Of a stretch of DNA of 64,000 nucleotides, positions 59,018-64,000 are shown piece by piece. Source of the DNA: Faecalibacterium sp. I4-1-79 (GTDB taxonomy: Bacteria > Bacillota > Clostridia > Oscillospirales > Ruminococcaceae); assembly GCF_023347235.1 (NCBI RefSeq), contig NZ_CP094467.1, positions 930,001 to 994,000 of the forward strand, read 5' to 3'. Below the pieces are notes generated by a model, which was given only the letters and a program-made list of their open reading frames with translations, was not told the origin of the DNA and searched no databases. Both the position numbers and the translations under genes were made by a program. The stretch's first letter is position 1. The number at the start of each line of letters is the position of its first letter.

Positions 59018-59524
59018 TCATTTCCATTCATAATCTCGTAGGTGGCCGTGGTCCAGCAGCTCCGGAAAATCCCACTGCCGCAGCACCTCGTACACGCCCA
59101 CCGCCACGCTGTTGGAAAGGTTCAGGCTGCGGCAGGTGTCCCGCATGGGCATGCGGATGCAGTGCTCCTGATTTTCCGCAAGCAGCGCCTCCGGCAGACC
59201 GGCATCCTCGCGGCCAAATACCAGATAAGCCCCGTCCGGGTACTGTACATCGGTGTAGCGTTGGGGTGCCTTGGTGGTAAAGTAGTAGTAGGGGCCGTTG
59301 TTGCGGGCAAAAAAGTCCGCAAGGCCATCGTAATAGGTAATGTCCAGATAGTGCCAGTAGTCCAGCCCGGCGTGTTTGAGCTTTTTGTCGTCAATGGCAA
59401 AGCCCATGGGGCCTACCAGATGCAGACGGCAGGCCGTGCAAGCACAGGTGCGCGCCACGTTGCCGGTGTTCTGGGGGATGCGGGGCTCTACCAGAACGAT
59501 ATTCAAAGTCGGTTTGTCCATCAT
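59018..59524 (-). CDS. trmL: TrmL-type tRNA 2'-O-methyltransferase
   Basis: The 168-aa SPOUT enzyme reads LNIVLVEPRIPQNTGNVART, YLVFGREDAGLPEALL and RSLNLSNSVAVGVYEVLRQW, the trefoil-knot motifs that bind SAM. It methylates the wobble nucleotide (position 34) of leucine tRNAs. Its start overlaps the kinase stop, and GGAGGG is six bases upstream. Confidence 0.9.
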   Translation of the reverse strand: MMDKPTLNIVLVEPRIPQNTGNVARTCACTACRLHLVGPMGFAIDDKKLKHAGLDYWHYLDITYYDGLADFFARNNGPYYYFTTKAPQRYTDVQYPDGAYLVFGREDAGLPEALLAENQEHCIRMPMRDTCRSLNLSNSVAVGVYEVLRQWDFPELLDHGHLRDYEWK

Positions 59525-60369
59525 AAGATGCCCTCCGGTTCCTCCCGCAGGGGGCACAGGCGGGGCAGCAGCGGCTCGAACCACACGCCGAAGCGGGTGT
59601 CCTGCGTGCAGGGCGTGCCCTGAATGGCCAGCGAAACAAACTCTGCGGCGTTATCGGCAGCAGCGCTCAGGGCGTTGCCCTGCAGCAGCGAGCCGATGAG
59701 CACAGCGCCGTACAGATCCCCCGTGCCGGGGAAGCTGCGGCTGATGTGCAGCTTTTTGATGACGAAGCGGTCTGCGCCGGTACCGGCACAGCCGATGTAC
59801 TTACCCAGCGGCAATCCGGTGACCACCGCGTTGGGGGCCAGCGGCTGCAACGCATCTGCCAGAGCCTGCGCAGCGGCATCGTCCAGCTGCTCGGTGACGG
59901 GCTGCTGCTGCAAAAGCAGCTGCGCCTCGGTGTAGTTGGGTAAGATCAGGTCTGCCGCACGGCACAGGCTGCGGATGCGCTCGACCAGCGCCGGGGTGAC
60001 GGTGGAGTAGGCCTTGCCGTTATCGCCCATCACAGGGTCCACCACCTTGTAGGCGGCAGGCCACAGGGCAAAGGCTTTTTCAGCCAGCGCTACCTGTGCT
60101 TCGCCGCCCAGATAGCCGGTATAGATACAATCAAATTGCAGCTCCAGTGCCTGATAGTGCTCCAGCGCGGCCATGCCGTAGGCACTGCCGTCCATCCGGG
60201 CGGGGGTGCCAAGGCCGCCGGTGTGGGTGGAAAGCACCACCGTGGGCAGTGCCACCGGCTGGAAGCCCATGACCGACAGTACAGGCAGGATCACCGCAAG
60301 GCTGCACCGGCCCACGCCGGACAAGTCGTGGATGCAAAGGATCTTTTTTGGTTCAACGGGTTTTTGCAA
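59521..60369 (-). CDS. Pyridoxamine/pyridoxal kinase
   Basis: The 282-aa ribokinase-fold enzyme reads ILCIHDLSGVGRCSLAVILP, VVLSTHTGGLG, VVDPVMGDNGKAYS (~115) and FPGTGDLYGAVLIGSL with the catalytic Asp (~222). It phosphorylates vitamin B6 forms for cofactor supply. It heads the operon with trmL and degV. Confidence 0.85.
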   Translation of the reverse strand: MQKPVEPKKILCIHDLSGVGRCSLAVILPVLSVMGFQPVALPTVVLSTHTGGLGTPARMDGSAYGMAALEHYQALELQFDCIYTGYLGGEAQVALAEKAFALWPAAYKVVDPVMGDNGKAYSTVTPALVERIRSLCRAADLILPNYTEAQLLLQQQPVTEQLDDAAAQALADALQPLAPNAVVTGLPLGKYIGCAGTGADRFVIKKLHISRSFPGTGDLYGAVLIGSLLQGNALSAAADNAAEFVSLAIQGTPCTQDTRFGVWFEPLLPRLCPLREEPEGIL

Positions 60370-60533
60370 ATAGGAAAACCTCCTTGCTGAAAAGCCGCAC
60401 GCAGCGGCTTATAAAAAGCATCATGCAACAGTATACCACAAATTGCTGCATAAAAAAAGCGTATACCAGATTCTTTTACGGAAATAATAGCACTGCAAGC
60501 CCTGTCATGACAGACTGAAAGGAGAAATTCAGA

Positions 60534-60740
60534 ATGAAACAGCGAGAAAATTCCGCCGCAGGCATGGTAGTGGGCATGGCCGCCGGTGCAGCCCTCGGGG
60601 CTGCCGGTGCCATGATGGCCACCCAGAGCAAGCGCCAGATGCGCCGCAATGTGCGTAAGGTGATGAAGGGTGCGGAAAATGCGGTGATGCAGCTGGATAA
60701 GATGGCCACCGACTTTGTGGAAAAGCACATCGACTGCTGA
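60534..60740 (+). CDS. Small glycine/alanine-rich membrane peptide
   Basis: The 68-aa product has one hydrophobic helix (MVVGMAAGAALGAAGAMMAT) followed by a basic, amphipathic C-terminus (SKRQMRRNVRKVMKGAENAV). Such YtxH-like peptides are common in Faecalibacterium-type genomes; the function is unknown. AAAGGAG precedes the ATG and a terminator follows. Confidence 0.7.
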   Translation: MKQRENSAAGMVVGMAAGAALGAAGAMMATQSKRQMRRNVRKVMKGAENAVMQLDKMATDFVEKHIDC

Positions 60741-60746
60741 ACAGCA

Positions 60747-60778
60747 AAAAGCGCCGTCCCGGGTGGAACGGCGCTTTT
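60747..60778 (+). terminator. Terminator after the 68-aa gene
   Basis: AAAAGCGCCGT and ACGGCGCTTTT pair around CCCGGGTGGA. Confidence 0.85.
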
Positions 60779-60791
60779 GATATTGTGCGTC

Positions 60792-61265
60792 TTATTTTGC
60801 CCAGATGCACATCCGGGCGGTGGTGTTGATCTCGCCCAGCAGGCTCAGATCCATCTGGATGTTGCAGGTCACGGTCAGCGACTTATTCACATCGCTGCCG
60901 GTCAGCACCGAGGCAGGCAGGTTCTTGATGGTCAGGATGCCGTTGCCCTTTTCAATCTCGCCGGTCAGGGTGCCGGTGTAGGTCACATCGCCGATGGTCA
61001 GGCCGGACAGGTAGCCGGTCACATTGAGCTTGGTCACCTGCTTGACGGGCAGCGTCAGGGTATAGGTGCCGTTGGACTGGCGGGTAAGGGAGGCCTCTCG
61101 GTCGGAATCAATGCCGGAGTTGGCCATGGATTCCTTATCGGACTTTTCCTTCCAGAATTTGACCCCCACGGGAGTGTTAGCGGCGGCAGAAGCACCCAAG
61201 GTGAGCACACAGAACATCAGCAGTGTCAGCAGGGCAGCGCCGGTACGTTTTAAGGCAGTAGTCAT
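60792..61265 (-). CDS. Secreted protein of unknown function
   Basis: The 157-aa product has a signal peptide (ALKRTGAALLTLLMFCVLTL, cleavage near GASAAAN, ~28) and a beta-rich mature domain: DREASLTRQSNGTYTLTLPV, KLNVTGYLSGLTIGDVTYTG and ILTIKNLPASVLTGS. The strand pattern is somewhat like NEAT or Ig-type domains, but I cannot assign it. There is no membrane anchor, so it is probably released. Confidence 0.65.
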   Translation of the reverse strand: MTTALKRTGAALLTLLMFCVLTLGASAAANTPVGVKFWKEKSDKESMANSGIDSDREASLTRQSNGTYTLTLPVKQVTKLNVTGYLSGLTIGDVTYTGTLTGEIEKGNGILTIKNLPASVLTGSDVNKSLTVTCNIQMDLSLLGEINTTARMCIWAK

Positions 61266-61483
61266 GTTTTATCCTTTCTGCCGCAATTGCGGCATGACGA
61301 AACAGAGTATATGATGCCCCATAAGGTACTGATTTGTCAATGCTAACATAACATGACCGGACGGCCTTGTCAATGCACCTTGGCAGTCTTTCACAAAAAT
61401 GTTTCGAATTCAACACAAAATGTGGAAAGTATGATAAAAAGGACACTGCTGCACGCCTTGCGGTTCGTGCTGAAGGCTTCCCC

Positions 61484-61589
61484 CGGACGGGGGAAGCTGT
61501 CACCGCAGGGGACTGATGAGGGCGCTGCTGCTTGCCTGCACCCTCATCCGGCGCTGCGCGCCACCTTCCCCCGACTGGGGGAAGGCTTT
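61484..61589. repeat. REP-like intergenic repeat
   Basis: GGCTTCCCCCGGACGGGGGAA lies 80 bp from an inverted relative, CCTTCCCCCGACTGGGGGAAGG, with CCCTCATCC and GCGCTGCGCGC between. The form resembles palindromic intergenic repeats I recall as common in related Firmicutes. No gene overlaps it. Confidence 0.6.
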
Positions 61590-61651
61590 TACTCCGGCAA
61601 ACTTTCAGCCAAGAGCAAAAACGTCTACAATAAAAACTGCTGAGTGGAATC

Positions 61652-61687
61652 AAAAAAGGGGCTGCTGCGCAGTGCAGCAGCCCCCTT
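61652..61687 (-). terminator. Terminator after the hydrogenase gene
   Basis: GGGGCTGCTGC and GCAGCAGCCCC pair and are followed by TTTTTT on the minus strand. Confidence 0.88.
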
Positions 61688-61708
61688 AGAGGGTCAGGTT
61701 ACAGCGGC

Positions 61709-63262
61709 TCAGACCTCAAAGTTGGGGTCGTCCTTCAGCATGTGGATGTTGGACATAAAAGCGCTCTGCTCGGGGTCGGTGAACTCGGCATCTTTCACAT
61801 ACTTGTTCAGCACAGCTGCGGTGCGCACAGGATCGGCAATGGTACCGGCACCGCCGATGCAGCCGCCGGGGCAGCCCATGCCTTCCAGCAGGTAGCCGTT
61901 GTACTTGCCGGCCTTGGCCAGCATCAGCAGCTTCTTGCAGTCGGCCAGACCCTGTGCGGAGGCGATCTTCACCTCCATGTCGGGACGCCATTCCTTGATC
62001 TTGTCGGCAACGGCCTTGGCAACGCCGCCGGACTGTGCAAAGCCGCGGCCTGCAGCAGAAGCGTAGCACAGATCCATCTCGGCGGGATCCACTTCCAAAC
62101 TGTCCAGATCCAGATCCTTTGCCTCGATGATACCGGCCAGCTCCTCAAAGGTCAGCACGAAGTCAACGTCAGAGCGGACGGTGCGGCGGGAGGCCTCCAG
62201 CTTCTTGGCGGCGCAGGGTCCGATGAAGCACATACGGGCCTCGGGGTCGGCCTGCTTCATCATGCGGGCGGTGAACACCATGGGGGTCATGGTCATGGAG
62301 ATGTTTTTGGCAAGGCCGGGGAAAGCGGTCTTTGCCATCATGCTCCATGCCGGGCAGCAGGAGGTAGCCATAAAGTCCAGCTTCTCGGGCACTTCCTCAA
62401 GGAAGTCGTGTGCCTCGTCCACGGTGCACAGGTCGGCGCCGATGGCAACCTCCACCACGTCACAGAAGCCGATGGCCTTCAAGGCAGCCTTCAGCTTGCC
62501 GGTGGAAGCCAGAGAGGGGAACTGGTTGATAAAAGCGGGAGCGACCAGTGCATAGATGCGGTCGCCGCGGTTGAAGCCCTGAATGAGCTGATAGATCTGG
62601 CCCTTGTCGGCAATGGCACCGAAGGGGCAGTTCACCAGACACTGACCGCAGGATACGCACTTGCTGTAATCGATCTCGGCACGGCCCAGCTCGTCAGAGT
62701 GGATAGCGCCCATGCCGCAGGCAGCGGCGCAGGGGCGCTCGGTCTTGACGATGGCATTGTAGGGGCAGACAGTGACGCAGCGGCCGCACTTGATGCACTT
62801 ATCCTGATCGATGGTGGAACGTCCGCTCTCCCAAGTGATGGCCTTCTTGGGGCACACTTCCATACAGGGGTGTGCAAGGCAGCCCTGACACAGGTCGGAC
62901 ACCTTGACCAGCTTTTCCGGGCAGCGGTTGCAGGCAAACTTGATCACGTTGACCAGCGGGGGATCATAGTACTTATCGGCGATGGAGGCGTCCTCCAGAC
63001 CGGAGACCACGCTGTTGTGCTCGTCCATGCGGCGGGTGGGCAGACCCATAGCCAGACGCACGCGCTCCTCAACGATGGCACGCTCGAGGAAGATATCCTT
63101 GCGCAGTTTGCCCTCCTCACCGGGGATGATGGTATAGGGGATCTTGCGCATCAGGTGGTTGGCCTGCTCGCCCTTGACGTTGGCGTAAGCCATGCGGGCG
63201 ACCTCGGTAAACACCTGACGGCGGATCTGGATGACCGTGGTATTGATTCCTCTGAAACTCAT
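61709..63262 (-). CDS. Monomeric [FeFe] hydrogenase
   Basis: The 517-aa enzyme carries [4Fe-4S] motifs CNRCPEKL..CQGCLAHPCMEVCP (~110-140), CIKCGRCVTVCP (~160) and CVSCGQCLVNCP (~208). The H-cluster motifs follow: L1 TSCCPAW (~299), L2 GPCAAKKLEA (~346) and L3 EGMGCPGGCIGG (~461). It exchanges electrons with protons to make or use H2 and may serve as an electron valve or sensor. The pattern fits a group B-like enzyme. The start at 63262 follows AGGAGAG. Confidence 0.88.
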   Translation of the reverse strand: MSFRGINTTVIQIRRQVFTEVARMAYANVKGEQANHLMRKIPYTIIPGEEGKLRKDIFLERAIVEERVRLAMGLPTRRMDEHNSVVSGLEDASIADKYYDPPLVNVIKFACNRCPEKLVKVSDLCQGCLAHPCMEVCPKKAITWESGRSTIDQDKCIKCGRCVTVCPYNAIVKTERPCAAACGMGAIHSDELGRAEIDYSKCVSCGQCLVNCPFGAIADKGQIYQLIQGFNRGDRIYALVAPAFINQFPSLASTGKLKAALKAIGFCDVVEVAIGADLCTVDEAHDFLEEVPEKLDFMATSCCPAWSMMAKTAFPGLAKNISMTMTPMVFTARMMKQADPEARMCFIGPCAAKKLEASRRTVRSDVDFVLTFEELAGIIEAKDLDLDSLEVDPAEMDLCYASAAGRGFAQSGGVAKAVADKIKEWRPDMEVKIASAQGLADCKKLLMLAKAGKYNGYLLEGMGCPGGCIGGAGTIADPVRTAAVLNKYVKDAEFTDPEQSAFMSNIHMLKDDPNFEV

Positions 63263-63507
63263 TCCAATCTCTCCTTGCTCAGAAACAGCCAAAAAACGGA
63301 GCCGCCTGCCCTGTGTGCAGAGCATAAAAACGGCGCTATACGGGCGCGGATGGTACCGTGCTGGTTGCTTACAGCACGCCGGACCCGATAAATCCATCTT
63401 CATTTTAACATAAAGACGTGCGTATGAAAAGGGCAAAACACAAAATTTGTTAAAAATTTATTGTATTCATTCGGATGCACAGAATGTATAAGTAAAATGA
63501 AAAATTT

Positions 63508-64000
63508 TCAGCAAAGTGCTGCACGCACCCGCTCGCCGTCGTAGCGGCCAAGTTTTACCCGCACGATCTGCCCGCTCTCGCAGCCTGGGGCAGAGACCAC
63601 CACCGGGATGTACAGCCGGGTGTAGCCGGTAAACAGCGTGCCGGACAGGGGGGTCTCCAGCAGTACCTCGTCCTCGGTGCCCTCAAAGGCGGCCAGCGTC
63701 TCGCAGCGCACCTGTTCGGCTACGGCGTTCATGCGGCGGCTGCGCTCCTGCTTTTCCCGCTCGTGGATCTGATCCGGGAAATCATAAGCCGGGGTGCCGC
63801 TGCGGCGGGAGTAGGGGAACACATGCACTTTGAGGAAGCCGATCTTTTTCAGAAATTCGCAGCTTTCCTCAAAGTCGTCTGCTGTCTCGCCGGGGAAGCC
63901 GCAGATACAGTCGGTGGTAAAGCTGACCGGTCGGCTGCCGTAGGCGGCGCGGATCTGCTCCACCACCTGTGCATACTCCTGCGCGGTGTACACCCGGCGC
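63508..64000 (-). CDS. mtaB: MtaB tRNA methylthiotransferase, 3' part (runs off the window)
   Basis: The C-terminal part of a radical-SAM methylthiotransferase is present: SFTTDCICGFPGETADDFEE, GFLKVHVFPYSRRSGTPAYD and a TRAM-like end (FTGYTRLYIPVVVSAPG). It adds a methylthio group to t6A37 of tRNA; the [4Fe-4S] front half and start lie beyond 64000. MiaB or RimO are less likely from the SRRSGTPAY form. Confidence 0.8.
   Translation of the reverse strand, partial: RRVYTAQEYAQVVEQIRAAYGSRPVSFTTDCICGFPGETADDFEESCEFLKKIGFLKVHVFPYSRRSGTPAYDFPDQIHEREKQERSRRMNAVAEQVRCETLAAFEGTEDEVLLETPLSGTLFTGYTRLYIPVVVSAPGCESGQIVRVKLGRYDGERVRAALC

Noticed and set aside
61742..63391. 549-aa plus-strand frame opposite the hydrogenase gene
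   Set aside because: Antisense shadow without recognisable domains; the minus strand has all hydrogenase motifs.

Overview
The window looks like a piece of a Faecalibacterium-type gut clostridial chromosome (Ruminococcaceae). The right 13 kb is GC-rich core genome: Trk potassium channel, peptidase T, D-lactate-type dehydrogenase, phosphofructokinase, [FeFe] hydrogenase, and a class III preQ1 riboswitch ahead of queT, an RNA class first described in Faecalibacterium. The left ~50.6 kb is mobile DNA built as nested elements. This assignment comes from recognition of families and motifs by eye; no database search was possible.

Outer element (left edge to about 50.61 kb). Its right end lies inside the anticodon loop of a host tRNA-Arg(CCT) gene, whose 5' half survives at 50605-50644. 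The element carries a complete tRNA-Arg(CCT) about 200 bp inside its end. It encodes RepA, ParA, ParB and a string of conserved ICE proteins (DUF3846, DUF3789, PcfB-like, TnpW, topoisomerase III remnant, YodL, TTRAP). A giant methylase-helicase follows, with a TnpV gene hidden in another reading frame. Cargo at 9.0-15.3 kb holds a CIRCE-controlled Hsp20, a DUF1003 protein, decayed radical-SAM and YjbR genes, and a three-gene esterase / adenylation-domain / GNAT cassette.

Inserted element A (21028-48405, about 27.4 kb) splits the outer parA gene. The two halves of ParA rejoin exactly when the element is removed. It has a 560-aa serine recombinase at its left end, a relaxase/MobC pair, and a full transfer module (VirD4, PcfB, VirB6-like, VirB4, PrgI, C40 peptidase, DUF4315, DUF4366, Maff2). 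Defence-evasion genes follow (ArdA, two DNA methyltransferases, a SpoVG-like protein), with its own ParB. Its cargo is a lantibiotic/antimicrobial-peptide immunity operon with a two-component system. A palindrome, GGGACA-N3-TGTCCC with longer arms, recurs 14 times through the backbone of this element but not in its cargo. It is the strongest candidate here for an undescribed regulatory or partition system.

Inserted element B (left edge to about 3.38 kb) is a second serine-recombinase transposon. It truncates the methylase-helicase gene of the outer element; its far end is outside the window.

Chromosome (50.61-64 kb). Genes are ordinary housekeeping: trkH; pepT; a D-2-hydroxyacid dehydrogenase; pfkA; tRNA-Gln and tRNA-Pro; queT plus a HAD phosphatase under the riboswitch; the pyridoxamine kinase-trmL-degV operon; a secreted protein; a monomeric [FeFe] hydrogenase; and the start-less end of mtaB.
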